NCBI GenBank assembly: GCA_947447835.1
Contig: CANFLP010000008.1
Location: 1-26,659 of the forward strand
Reading direction: 5' to 3'
DNA length: 26,659 nucleotides
From: Bacteroidota bacterium
GTDB taxonomy: Bacteria > Bacteroidota > Bacteroidia > Chitinophagales > Chitinophagaceae
In this document: in pieces, positions 17,301 through 25,996 of the stretch
How the letters are laid out: each line of letters begins with the position of its first letter
Position numbering within the stretch: position 1 is the stretch's first letter
The notes under the pieces: model-generated
What the model saw: only the letters and a program-made list of their open reading frames with translations
Told to the model about the DNA's origin: nothing
Database searches by the model: none
Translations under genes and position numbers: made by a program

Positions 17301-20300
17301 CTTCGCTACTGGTTTAATATTGTAAGGAGTTGCAGATAAATTAATGCTATAATCACTTATAATCTTTTCAATATTTACAGCTTTAATTCTATAATAATAC
17401 TTAACATTTAGACGCAAATGATTAGTGTCAATATAAAATGAAGTACTGTTATTTGCACTATCCAATAAAATTGTTGGATTAGGGACCGTATCGCGATAAA
17501 TATAAGATTTGTAATACCTAGCACTATCCCCCCTTAAAGTCCAACGTAAAGTATCAGTCTTATTACCTGGTTTTATTGTATTAAATACAGGTGACTCGAT
17601 CATTGTCTGAAACAATGACCTATGTGTCCAATTACTAAAGCCATTTGCATCCCCAACTCTAACTCTCCAGTAATAATTGGTATTTGGAACTATTTTGTTA
17701 CTATCAATAATCATAAATGATTTGCCAACAACTATAGTATCATATCCAGCAATAAAACTACCAAATGATGTATCACGAGAAATTTGAATATTATTAAATC
17801 TTGTTTGGACGAGATGAGACCAGGTGAACTCTGGGGTAAGTGTGAGTCCAGTAGTATTATTTGAAGGTAAATTTAATAATGGGACACTGTAAGTCATAAC
17901 TTTTACTGAACTACTTGTATCACTTACTTTATCATTTCTATTGATTAATTGAATTTTAAAATAATTAATCCTATCAAAGGCAAGCGTATCAACAAAGGAA
18001 GTAGCATTAAGAATTTTTTGATATAAAGTATAAGTAGAGTCATTTATACTTTTGAAGATATTTATAAACTTAATATTAGTAGTATCAATATTAAATTTAA
18101 GTTTAAAACTATCTGCTAACACAGCTATTGTATCTGAAATTATTGGCTTAGTAATTAGTGTTTGAAAATAATAAGGGCTTGACCATAAACTACTAGCAAT
18201 ATTATCAGCAGCCTTTATTCTCCAATAATAATTAGTATTTGATTGCAAATTAGTAAGTGGAATAAAATTATTTTTAGTGACAAAACTGTCTTTAAAAATA
18301 AAGTTTCTTGATTTTGAAAATTCTACAGAATAATTAACATTTCCATTTACAGCTACCCATGATAATGTATCAGCTAATTTAACATAGTATGTGCTATCAA
18401 TAGGCTTAACAACAGTAGGTGATTTATAAATATTGATTTTTACTGGATCACTAAAATCACTTGTTGACTCATCTCGTTTTACAGACTTCACTCTGTAACT
18501 ATAAGAACTATCATAAGAAACAATTGAGTCAAGTATTGAGCTTACATTTTGTGTTGAAGATTCAAACATTAAAGTAGTTGGCAAACTATCAATAGCACTT
18601 TTATATACTCTATACTTAGCAATACCTGAAGTATCAATAACTTTCCAGGATAGTCTAACTAACCTATCAGTAGCTGTGATTGCATATATTTCAGGTCCAG
18701 CAACTCCAACTTCAGACTCAATTGCACCAAGATCTGGCTTTGAACCTGCAGGATTTGGTCTTAAAGTATTGTAAAAATCAACTTTAGGCAAGAAAGCCGT
18801 ATCTAAGCCAATGCCAATAGCCTGGCTAGACTTTTTAAGATTAAAATGCAAACTATCTGTATTAGTGAAAGAAGGATTTAATTTAATAAAATTATTCCTC
18901 GAATTATAAGATTTATAGCTGGAGAAGCCAGTATTTTCTGATAATTGAGAATTGATCATATTATAAGAAATATCAAGGACTGATCTTGAACTATCTCCAT
19001 TATAAATCGTGTTAAAAATAAAATCTTGGCCATCTTTCTTGTAAAAGATATTATTATAAACATAATTTATAGCAGAGTTATAACTATCAAATCTGATAAA
19101 TTGATAAATGTTATTTGGTTCTTTATAAAATGTATTATGAAATACAAAATTAGAATCACTTCCACTTAAATAAATATCATATGCATTTGAATTATAAAAT
19201 ATATTATTATTGATTCTTGTTTTAGACCCATTAGCATTAATCAACCCACTTCCACACCAAGAAATTTGATTTCTAAAAATTGATCTTGATAATTCACAAT
19301 TTGAATTTAAATTAATATAACCTCCACAATTTACAAACTGGCTAGCTCTAATATATGAACTATCGCTCAAATTCATAAATGTAGAACAACCGCCTCCAAT
19401 TGAAATAAATTTACAATTATCTACTTTCATCCTTCTATTGTTATCAACAAAGGCATTTTGAAACTGAGTAAATGTCAATCCTGTGAAACCTAAGGTTGCG
19501 GTATTATACCAATAATTATTGTTTTTGTAACCTACAAATGAAGAATAATTAATAATTTTACTTCCATTGATGATAGTATTATTAATAAAATTTGTATCAT
19601 TATTTAATAAAAACTTAGACCCAATTACAATATTGCTATCAATACTTAGCCTTTCATAATAAGTGCCTGGGTTTATAATAATAGTATCACCTGTTTTAGC
19701 TAAATTAATCGCAGCTTGTATTTTACTAATTGGATCTAATAGAGAACCTATTGGATTTGTGGAAACTGATTGCGCATCAACATAAAAAATAGAACTAATA
19801 TATTTGCCACTGATAGTTTTACTAGTGTCGCTTACAGCTCCGACAGTATCAACAGATTTAACTAAGTAGTAGTATGTTGTATTTTTTAGCACGCTAGAAT
19901 CATCAAAATAACTACTTGTAATTTTTGTAGCAAATAAATCAAAATTAATTAAATCATTAGATCTATAAATGTTGAAGTAATTCGCTTTGTGTGTAGTATC
20001 CACCCATGATATCCTGATTTTTCTTGGAGCTATCGAAATACCTAACGAATCTGGAGCACCAAGTGGCATATTTGGAGTTACAGAAATCTCATTCGAGAAA
20101 GCACTTTTATTATGAAAATTGTCTATAACTTTAATTCTGTAAAAATACTTAGTCAAATTCACAATATTATTTGAATCAATATAGGATACGATAGTATTAT
20201 TAGCAGAATCTATAGGATTAATCAATGAACTCGAATCTATTGTACTTGTTGATCGATAAATAAAATATTTCGCTGTATTGCTATTATTAGACTTAGCCCA

Positions 20301-23300
20301 ATAAAGAATGTTTTTATTATTACCTCCCTCCACTAACTTAAGTGTTGGACCAGCAATGGAAAATGGTGTTTCAATCGCTCCTATGTCAGGCTTACTATTC
20401 GACGGATTAGGTCTATTATTGCCATAATAATCATTTGTAATATCCGTAAAACTATCATCCCCCCTTCCAATTGCATTTGAATAGATTGATAATTTTAAAT
20501 TAGTGGTAGAAGTATCTATTATATTAAAAGGCATGGATTCATTCTGGATTGAACCAGCTGTATCAATATTCCCGATATTAATGATGGATTTTAATACTGA
20601 CAAGTCATTCCCTATTCCTATGATATTATTCTTAAAAGCAACTTTAGTAGGATTATTAGAATTATTACTATTAAATGATATATTACCGCCTTGATTATTT
20701 TGAATTATATTATTAACTATATTAAATTTTGACCCACTATTATTCCAATCTTCTAAATAAAATCCAGTATTATTATTAGAAATGATAGTATTATTTACAA
20801 TATCAGTTGAGTATCCATTAGAAACATTCCATGAACCTCTAACTTTAAGCGCACTACCATTATTTTTGAAAATATTATTCCTAATTACAGAATTTGAAGT
20901 GTTCATAAATAATGTGAAATCATTGCGTAGCACATTATTTTTAATGAAGTAGTTTTTTTCTACAATTGGCATATGTATTTTGTCATTTGTACTATTAAAT
21001 GCAAAAACACCTTCATAATTTGCATTATTATTAATAAAAACCGAATTACGCAATATTGTAGAATCTCCAAAATCAGCAGTATGATTACAACAACCACCTG
21101 AATAATTTTGTGGACCATTAGACACAAAGTAACTACTATCTATAGTTAAGTAGCTACCTGCAAATACACCATTGTTTGAAGTATTATTTACAAAAATTGC
21201 TTTATTAAAATTAATTCTTGGACCATTAAACACATAACTAGGTGCATTTGTAAATGTCAAACCCTTAAAATTAGTAAAATTATTACCCCCTGTATTTGAA
21301 TCCACAATTAAATAAGCAATTGATCTTAATAAACTGCCATCTATAACCGTTTTTTGTATCAATGACTCATCGTGTAATTGCAAATATTGAGATGTATAAA
21401 CAATAGGCTTTTGCTTAATTACAACTTGTTCTTTATAGGTTCCAGGAAAAAGTGTGACTGTATCTCCAGGAATTAAGAAATAAGATACTGCATTTAATGT
21501 TTTGAATGGATCTGAATATGAACCGATTCCGCCAACATTAGCAGCACTATCTACATACCAATTTTTCCCGCTAGAACTTGCAGATAAAATAACAGATGGT
21601 TCACTTGCTGCTCCAACAGAGTCAACAGCTTTTACCATGTAATAATAAGTCACACCTCTTGATATATTCGAGTCTATGTAACTAACTGCGTCAACACTAG
21701 ATTTATACAAATCTAGTGTGTTTAGTGAAGGCCCTTTATAAATATTGTATTTATAAATATTAGAATCTACATGACTCCATTTTAGCTTAATTAGACCCGA
21801 CGAACTTGATAGACTGTAACTAGTAACTATTTCAGGTTGAACATTTGCTCTTGCCATTAAAATATTACTAAATTCACTAGTATTATTATAGATGTCTTTA
21901 GTTTTTAAAGCATAATAATATTTGTCTAAATTATTAATTTGACTAAAATCAGTATATGATAAACTATCCTTACTTATTCTTGCAAAAGGCACAGATTGAT
22001 TAGTAATATTATTATTATTGGGATCTGATCTATATAGATAAAAGCTATCTATTAAACTATTACTTGCATAAGTCCAATATAATTTTATTTGGTGATTACT
22101 GCCTTCGGATGTTGTCAAATTTGGAGCTGCTATACTAAAATAATTTTCAACAGCACCTATGTCAGGATTTGAATTCAAAGGTTGTATTCTAGCCGACCCA
22201 AAAAAATCATTATTTGTTCCATAACTAAGAGAACCTTTCCCTAATAATGGACTATTTGTCGCCAAAACATATTTAGTATCTAACTTTGGATTCAACCCAA
22301 CAATATTAAAACTGGAATCTTTTATATTTACAAATTCAATATTATTATTTGCACTTAAAAAAGTACTAGTACTATTATTATTGAAAAATAAATGATAAGA
22401 AGAATTTATTCCATTGCTTTGAAATGAAAAATTATCTTTTGGATAAAATATATTGTTCTGAATAACTAATTTATAATAATTATTACTCAAGTATAAAGAA
22501 TTTATTCTTGTTTCGGATTTTTTATTAAATAAAAAATTATTATTTATGAAAAATATAGAGTCAGATCTTGAATATGCTACATTAAATAAGTTATTTGAAT
22601 AATTAAATATATTATTTGAAAAAACTGATTTTATCTTATTATTTGAATTAAGATTAATAAAATATGGATTGAAGCCATTTGCGTCATGAGGATTATCAAA
22701 ATATAGGTTTCCGTCAAAGACCATTGAACCGTTTATATTGATTGAGCTTGAATTTAAGTTAGAAAAATTACAGTTTTTGATTTGAGAATTATTCCCTGTT
22801 GTTAAAAAGCTAAAACCTCCGCACCACCAGCATGTATATGAATTGTAAATATTGTTAAAATATATACTCTTATACAAGACCGTCTTTGCGTCATTATTAA
22901 TTGCATTAGGAGTGTTGATAATTGAAAAACCATTAAAACTTAATGTTGTTGCTGTACCAACAACCAATGTAGAAGTATTTGACAAATTGCTTCCATCAAC
23001 TATTGTATTCTTTAAATCTAAAGAATCTAATGAAAATGGATAATAAGATATGATATTAATATTGGAATCGATTCTATAACTATTTGACTCTTTATATATC
23101 CCTCTCTTTAATAAAACTGAGTCACCAGTAAAACAATTACTTATAGCATTCGAAATAGTCTTGAATGGAAAACTTTCACTACCAATATCATAATCGTTAC
23201 CTGTATTAGATACATACCAAACCTTTCCAGAAGTAGATACTTTAATGCTATCTGAAATAGCACTTGCGTTATTATACGAGTTAACAGCTCTTATCCAATA

Positions 23301-24980
23301 TATAAATTCATTATTTCTATTTACAAGTGTATCAACATAAAAATTATTTGTTACAGCATATGCCAATAAAACTCTCCCTCCATTTGTTCCTTTTTTATAA
23401 ATATTATATTTAATTGTATCATTATTTAAAATAACAGGGACCCATGATAACTTAATACGAGCAGGTGAAGCTGAACCAGTGAAATTCGAAGGAATAGAAA
23501 TATTTGTTGCATTTGGAACAACATTTAATATATTTGAAAATATACTTGTATCACTCACTGATCCTACTGCTTTAATCGCATAATAATATTTTAAATCATT
23601 TACTACACTGCTTGAGTCTATAAAATTAGTACCGTCAGCAGCATTAATAGAACCAACTTTTTCAAAAGAACTTAAGCTAGCACTTGTTGATCTGTAAATT
23701 AAAATTAAATTATCTTTCAAACCCTTATTTCGCTTCCAGTTTAGGGTGACTTTTTGGTTATTTGCTTCAAGACTTACTAATGTTGGAGTTGAAATTGAAT
23801 ATATACTCTCAAATGCTCCGATATCAGGTGCTGACCCAGAAGGATTTGGTCTTAAATTCCCTTCAATATCATCTATCGGAGATAATGTAATTCTGCCTAA
23901 TCCTAAGAATGGACTATAAATAGAAGGAAAATATTTATTTGTAGTGATATTTGGATTTTCCTTATTTATCATTTTCATGTCCTGAAAAACAAAATTATCA
24001 CCCGAACCAGTGGTATCAGATAGTGTAAACCCAGTATATTTAGAAAGATCTAAGTAAGTTACATTGTTAAACAATTTCAATTTTGTATTAGCAGAAAAAG
24101 AAAATTCAGAAGCATTGTTTCTAATATTGGAATTAAATATATTATTCTGCACTAAATGGACTGAAATTGAGTTATTAATATTTAGAGAATTAATATCATT
24201 ACTAAGAAAAGTATTATTTATTATCTGAACCGAGTCTGAATTTGCAGCTGAATAAATTATGTACGAATTCGAATTCCCTGAGTTATTATAAAATAGGTTA
24301 TTAATAATCTTTGTCTTGTAATCAGAATTTAACCCAATAATAGAATTATAGTAATTATTCCATGAATAATAAATATATGGACTATGGTTAGTGAATTTAT
24401 TGTTTTTTATTAAACTTATTCTACCATTAATACACCCATAATTATTATCAAAATCACAATTGCTAATTGTTAATGGAGTGGTTAACCAAGTTCCACTAAA
24501 TATTAAATTAGGATTTTGTGGATTACCATTTGAGTAGAAGTTACACCTTTCAAACCTCAGCGTAAATCTGTCAAAATCATATATTTGATTTGGAAAGTTT
24601 TGAAATGTAATTCCAATAACATCTAACTTATTATCCCATGCATTATTGCATCTAATTGCAGGCAAATTTGTAACATTAGAACCGTCGATTATAGTATTGG
24701 CTACATAATCTTTATTACTATTATCCCTAGAATATAATGAAGCAATTACAAGATTAGACGAATTGTTCAGTAAAATAGATTCATAATATCTACCAGGCAT
24801 TATTAAAATAGTGTCATTACTACTAGATCTTAAAACAGCCGAACTAATAGTAGAACTAGTATCACCTATATCAACACCGGGCTTTACAAACCATGCTCTT
24901 TGTGAATTTCCTTTTACACTTAATAGTAGAACTAATAAAATCAAGAAACTGATTTTATACACATCCCCCTGCTTTTTCAT
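14367..24980 (-). CDS. Giant T9SS surface protein: four beta-helix/FN3 modules, PKD, PQQ-like propeller, Ig domains, 3537 aa
   Basis: The start is ATG at 24980 (MKKQGDVYKISFLILL), which begins a proper signal peptide; an upstream in-frame TTG at 25019 lies inside the conserved leader and is rejected. Four tandem modules follow (about 29-585, 586-1139, 1140-1731 and 1732-2460). Each opens with a DUF1565/pectin-lyase-like beta-helix (WYV..., then PG(T/R)Y(Y/K)E), closes with NPDIGA(V/I)E-type motifs, and continues with fibronectin-III domains; the last module has extra FN3 copies. Next come a last FN3 (to about 2550), a PKD domain (about 2557-2645, DVDGKIV and DNDGDTDS), a BamB-like PQQ-type propeller (about 2653-2980) and Ig-like domains with one BIG_2 (about 3060-3375, WYGTNSIGG in the last). 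A final Ig-like domain and T9SS type A domain (about 3453-3537) end FKMVKL. Such architecture suits a polysaccharide-binding or adhesive surface protein. No catalytic residues can be assigned with confidence. Confidence 0.9.
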   Translation of the reverse strand: MKKQGDVYKISFLILLVLLLSVKGNSQRAWFVKPGVDIGDTSSTISSAVLRSSSNDTILIMPGRYYESILLNNSSNLVIASLYSRDNSNKDYVANTIIDGSNVTNLPAIRCNNAWDNKLDVIGITFQNFPNQIYDFDRFTLRFERCNFYSNGNPQNPNLIFSGTWLTTPLTISNCDFDNNYGCINGRISLIKNNKFTNHSPYIYYSWNNYYNSIIGLNSDYKTKIINNLFYNNSGNSNSYIIYSAANSDSVQIINNTFLSNDINSLNINNSISVHLVQNNIFNSNIRNNASEFSFSANTKLKLFNNVTYLDLSKYTGFTLSDTTGSGDNFVFQDMKMINKENPNITTNKYFPSIYSPFLGLGRITLSPIDDIEGNLRPNPSGSAPDIGAFESIYSISTPTLVSLEANNQKVTLNWKRNKGLKDNLILIYRSTSASLSSFEKVGSINAADGTNFIDSSSVVNDLKYYYAIKAVGSVSDTSIFSNILNVVPNATNISIPSNFTGSASPARIKLSWVPVILNNDTIKYNIYKKGTNGGRVLLAYAVTNNFYVDTLVNRNNEFIYWIRAVNSYNNASAISDSIKVSTSGKVWYVSNTGNDYDIGSESFPFKTISNAISNCFTGDSVLLKRGIYKESNSYRIDSNINIISYYPFSLDSLDLKNTIVDGSNLSNTSTLVVGTATTLSFNGFSIINTPNAINNDAKTVLYKSIYFNNIYNSYTCWWCGGFSFLTTGNNSQIKNCNFSNLNSSSININGSMVFDGNLYFDNPHDANGFNPYFINLNSNNKIKSVFSNNIFNYSNNLFNVAYSRSDSIFFINNNFLFNKKSETRINSLYLSNNYYKLVIQNNIFYPKDNFSFQSNGINSSYHLFFNNNSTSTFLSANNNIEFVNIKDSSFNIVGLNPKLDTKYVLATNSPLLGKGSLSYGTNNDFFGSARIQPLNSNPDIGAVENYFSIAAPNLTTSEGSNHQIKLYWTYASNSLIDSFYLYRSDPNNNNITNQSVPFARISKDSLSYTDFSQINNLDKYYYALKTKDIYNNTSEFSNILMARANVQPEIVTSYSLSSSSGLIKLKWSHVDSNIYKYNIYKGPSLNTLDLYKSSVDAVSYIDSNISRGVTYYYMVKAVDSVGAASEPSVILSASSSGKNWYVDSAANVGGIGSYSDPFKTLNAVSYFLIPGDTVTLFPGTYKEQVVIKQKPIVYTSQYLQLHDESLIQKTVIDGSLLRSIAYLIVDSNTGGNNFTNFKGLTFTNAPSYVFNGPRINFNKAIFVNNTSNNGVFAGSYLTIDSSYFVSNGPQNYSGGCCNHTADFGDSTILRNSVFINNNANYEGVFAFNSTNDKIHMPIVEKNYFIKNNVLRNDFTLFMNTSNSVIRNNIFKNNGSALKVRGSWNVSNGYSTDIVNNTIISNNNTGFYLEDWNNSGSKFNIVNNIIQNNQGGNISFNSNNSNNPTKVAFKNNIIGIGNDLSVLKSIINIGNIDTAGSIQNESMPFNIIDTSTTNLKLSIYSNAIGRGDDSFTDITNDYYGNNRPNPSNSKPDIGAIETPFSIAGPTLKLVEGGNNKNILYWAKSNNSNTAKYFIYRSTSTIDSSSLINPIDSANNTIVSYIDSNNIVNLTKYFYRIKVIDNFHNKSAFSNEISVTPNMPLGAPDSLGISIAPRKIRISWVDTTHKANYFNIYRSNDLINFDLFATKITSSYFDDSSVLKNTTYYYLVKSVDTVGAVSDTSKTISGKYISSIFYVDAQSVSTNPIGSLLDPISKIQAAINLAKTGDTIIINPGTYYERLSIDSNIVIGSKFLLNNDTNFINNTIINGSKIINYSSFVGYKNNNYWYNTATLGFTGLTFTQFQNAFVDNNRRMKVDNCKFISIGGGCSTFMNLSDSSYIRASQFVNCGGYINLNSNCELSRSIFRNQISWCGSGLINANGSKTRINNNIFYNSNAYDIYLSGSDSNFVFHNTFYKEPNNIYQFIRFDSYNSAINYVYNNIFYKKDGQDFIFNTIYNGDSSRSVLDISYNMINSQLSENTGFSSYKSYNSRNNFIKLNPSFTNTDSLHFNLKKSSQAIGIGLDTAFLPKVDFYNTLRPNPAGSKPDLGAIESEVGVAGPEIYAITATDRLVRLSWKVIDTSGIAKYRVYKSAIDSLPTTLMFESSTQNVSSILDSIVSYDSSYSYRVKSVKRDESTSDFSDPVKINIYKSPTVVKPIDSTYYVKLADTLSWVAVNGNVNYSVEFSKSRNFIFKDSFVTKNNFIPLTNLQSNTNYYWRIKAADNIASSLWSSPYYFQTLITKPIISDTIAVLADSFKLKFNIDTTNIKFINIFKSINDSTYTLYQKILNATSFVDTLAFDRINYFKIQLINRNDKVSDTSSSVKVMTYSVPLLNLPSNNTTGLTLTPEFTWSHLVQTRFNNIQISRDTSFGSFIAGYDTIVVGKSFMIIDSNKIVPNTNYYWRVRVGDANGFSNWTHRSLFQTMIESPVFNTIKPGNKTDTLRWTLRGDSARYYKSYIYRDTVPNPTILLDSANNSTSFYIDTNHLRLNVKYYYRIKAVNIEKIISDYSINLSATPYNIKPVAKGLVDKTYKDVGIYSSVRLNQTSLNSYDVDGKIVNVKWFVNDSLVNTGDSVLVYYYKQGSNLLKMVVIDNDGDTDSTSAMITLSAFEKPFKAGFLGGITAVSPDIIYTADTSFDPINGSSISMLDRNGNSIYPLVVSSKIFTTPSVSSDSSVFITSGSSLNGFSKTGVPLWSTIPLGGLSFVTPTIDSLFSRIYVGVSNKNFFAIDYKTGKVAWNLIGDAPINASAVITGDRKLVFTSQAGTLYGFDIRTSSAQTAAKWSTNFGENVTKSPAVDSLNNLIIGTESGKVVKVKLNDDGTVSKLWTVSINAAIQTSPVIDADGYIYIGNQAGDFYKLNPDNGNILWKYSTGAAIKSTPSISEFGSIYVSNTNGVVTALNSQKAIKWTYQSDGPISANMLYIDNMLYVGTETGKFFAIYDNPATNTVNTGLSINVDPNRLKTYNYGSMASTKSFSINEENAYYYDEFKKGNFSFDFTSDIVVAKAPVWGTFQGNYRRTGSKTFECPAVPVLKIPNCIESADSIKISTSSLDNKFWVVNDVVLNTVTDTAIYVKPTDKFKVMAYNTNGCNVYSSDPLVIVNSTITKPKIVTNTGTTKFCEGDSIVLSSSISANSFKWNYLATSVDGATNKSLSTNLQGAYSVTAINEYGCKSTSDIALILSTPKAVIAPIDGNNSSCVGTILKLSNLTIGGSWSSSSASTATIDNLGNVTTLASGNTVISYTINNNGCINSSQLSFKVNASPALPKVDNIEFCVGGTPSALTASSIGGHSLMWYGTNSIGGEASGTAPIPSSSAAGTSNYYVSQVNNNTSCESPRAKIMVTVSPAPAAPSIYRDLTGNLVSSGSAGNQWYKNGIEITGANASSFKPTENANYSVKITGSCVSPMSATYFFVITDIININSSEFIKLAPNPIINNVNISFALKGYSKLNIDVFNLSNGTKVASKKDVYSESSISFESLSAGVYLFEVYSTDGKISYQFKMVKL

Positions 24981-25007
24981 ATAATTTATTTTTAATAAGT
25001 TATAAGA

Positions 25008-25022
25008 CAGCTGAACCAACTG
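25008..25022 (-). promoter_or_regulatory. Conserved leader hairpin (copy 2)
   Basis: On the minus strand CAGTTG and CAGCTG flank a GTT loop and can form six RNA pairs, followed by TGTCTT overlapping the stem. It sits at the same place relative to the -7 box and ATG as the hairpin at 4639-4654, with partly different bases that still pair. Confidence 0.4.
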
Positions 25023-25035
25023 AATAGGGGTATCA

Positions 25036-25043
25036 CAAATTTA
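25036..25043 (-). promoter_or_regulatory. Bacteroidota -7 promoter box TAAATTTG for the 3537-aa gene
   Basis: Perfect TAnnTTTG on the minus strand, 55 nt upstream of the ATG at 24980. The segment from the box through TGTCTT aligns with the region upstream of the metallopeptidase-like gene (both contain TACCC, AGTTG and GCTGTCTT in order), supporting both as real promoters. It should also drive lipoprotein 2. Confidence 0.6.
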
Positions 25044-25153
25044 ATTAATATGAAATGATTTAATTTGATTTATCTTATATATTAATAACATTTTATTCAA
25101 CTATTTAATCATATTTAAAATATTTTGTGAGTCATAATTAACTGATAACCAAT

Positions 25154-25196
25154 AAAAAAAGCCCCGATGAAGTTTAATTCAATCGGGGCTTTTTTT
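25154..25196 (-). terminator. Strong Rho-independent terminator (bidirectional shape)
   Basis: GCCCCGAT (25161-25168) pairs perfectly with ATCGGGGC (25182-25189) around a 13-nt loop. The stem is flanked by an A-run on one side and a T-run on the other, so it can act in both directions. It lies just after the 85-aa gene on the minus strand and insulates the 3537-aa gene's promoter from that transcript. Confidence 0.92.
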
Positions 25197-25231
25197 AAAA
25201 GGGGACTTAATTATATAGTCTTTATCTTGTT

Positions 25232-25489
25232 TTAGCGCCAGTCTTGGTTTACGATACCAACAAACTTGCCTATCGCATTATATTTAATTCTAATAAGAGT
25301 TGTGCGTGATTCGAAATTTGCTACAAAAAAGTGCTCAAAACGATCGATATTAATCTGAAAATTAGGTAGTTGTCTAGCTAATTCAGTAAATGTGTAATTA
25401 GATAAGTCTCCTAGTTCAGAAAGTTCAAATTTGTATCTATTATCTAGTAATTCTTTAATAGAAAAGGCTTTGGATAACATTTTAAGCAT
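25232..25489 (-). CDS. Small hypothetical protein, 85 aa
   Basis: An 85-codon frame starting MLKMLSKAFSIKELLD and ending VGIVNQDWR. It is supported as a gene by a perfect -7 box 22 nt upstream and a strong terminator about 40 bp after the stop. The N-terminal third is likely helical and the rest reads as alternating strands; it has no signal peptide or membrane segment, so it should be cytoplasmic. The mix of charged and hydrophobic residues is normal for a small folded protein. A second ATG at codon 4 is an alternative start. I do not recognise the family. As a single-gene transcription unit it does not look like part of the surface-protein operons. Confidence 0.7.
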   Translation of the reverse strand: MLKMLSKAFSIKELLDNRYKFELSELGDLSNYTFTELARQLPNFQINIDRFEHFFVANFESRTTLIRIKYNAIGKFVGIVNQDWR

Positions 25490-25511
25490 GGTACTTCGTG
25501 TTTAATTAACA

Positions 25512-25519
25512 CAAAGATA
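25512..25519 (-). promoter_or_regulatory. -7 promoter box TATCTTTG of the 85-aa gene
   Basis: Perfect TAnnTTTG on the minus strand ending 22 nt before the ATG at 25489, giving a predicted leader of about 17 nt. No clear TTG -33 element. Confidence 0.5.
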
Positions 25520-25582
25520 ATATCCATTTGAAACGTTTAAATAACATAAAGATGTGAATTTTAAACATTAAACAAAATTTCT

Positions 25583-25996
25583 CTATTTATGGTTGATATG
25601 AGTCTCTAGTTTATAAATATGCGTAACTAACATAACGCAAGACAATAGCAATAAATTCTTCATGATATATTGACCCAATATGGTTGGCGATAACAAACCA
25701 GTCCAGGTCACATTGGTAAGTGCAAAAATGGGCACAATTGTAAGAATTACATGAAAAATAGTGGTGTTATGAGCTATATACGTGAGCTTAGGCACCAGCC
25801 ACATCACGGCTATTAAACATTCAAATACTCCAAACCATAATAAAAAGGTGGGGAAATCAATTAATCTGACTAAAGTAATATCAAAAAGTTGATGAACTAA
25901 GGGCTCTGCAGGAGAATTACCCACAATTTTCAAAATCCCAAACCAAAAATAGACTACAAATAAAGATACCCTTGAGAACCAGATAATTAAGCGCAT
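25583..25996 (-). CDS. DoxX-like small integral membrane protein, 137 aa
   Basis: Four hydrophobic segments (about 7-27, 48-68, 80-100 and 112-128) fit the four-helix DoxX/DUF417-type fold in the inner membrane. The first helix ends YFWFGILKIVG followed by SPAEPLV, a pattern typical of this superfamily, and the second loop carries FECLIAVMWLVP. No metal or cofactor motif is visible and the function of such proteins is usually unknown. It lies upstream of the 85-aa gene on the same strand with a 93-bp gap that contains a separate promoter, so the two are probably independent. No perfect -7 box was found in front of it. Family assignment rests on topology and short motifs and is moderate. Confidence 0.75.
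   Translation of the reverse strand: MRLIIWFSRVSLFVVYFWFGILKIVGNSPAEPLVHQLFDITLVRLIDFPTFLLWFGVFECLIAVMWLVPKLTYIAHNTTIFHVILTIVPIFALTNVTWTGLLSPTILGQYIMKNLLLLSCVMLVTHIYKLETHINHK

Noticed and set aside
24981..25019. In-frame extension of the 3537-aa protein to a TTG start at 25019
   Set aside because: The added 13 residues lie in the conserved non-coding leader, overlap the predicted hairpin, and would put extra sequence before a complete signal peptide starting at the ATG at 24980.
13931..25208. 12-mer AAAAGGGGACTT present at 13931-13942 and 25197-25208, both just after minus-strand genes
   Set aside because: A 12-base match is expected by chance in a window this long and no stem accompanies it, so I do not call it a terminator or repeat family.
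25535..25566. GTTTAAA/TTTAAAC inverted repeat downstream of the DoxX-like gene
   Set aside because: The 7-bp stem is all A-T except the outermost pair, has an 18-nt loop and no T-tract. It is unlikely to be a terminator.
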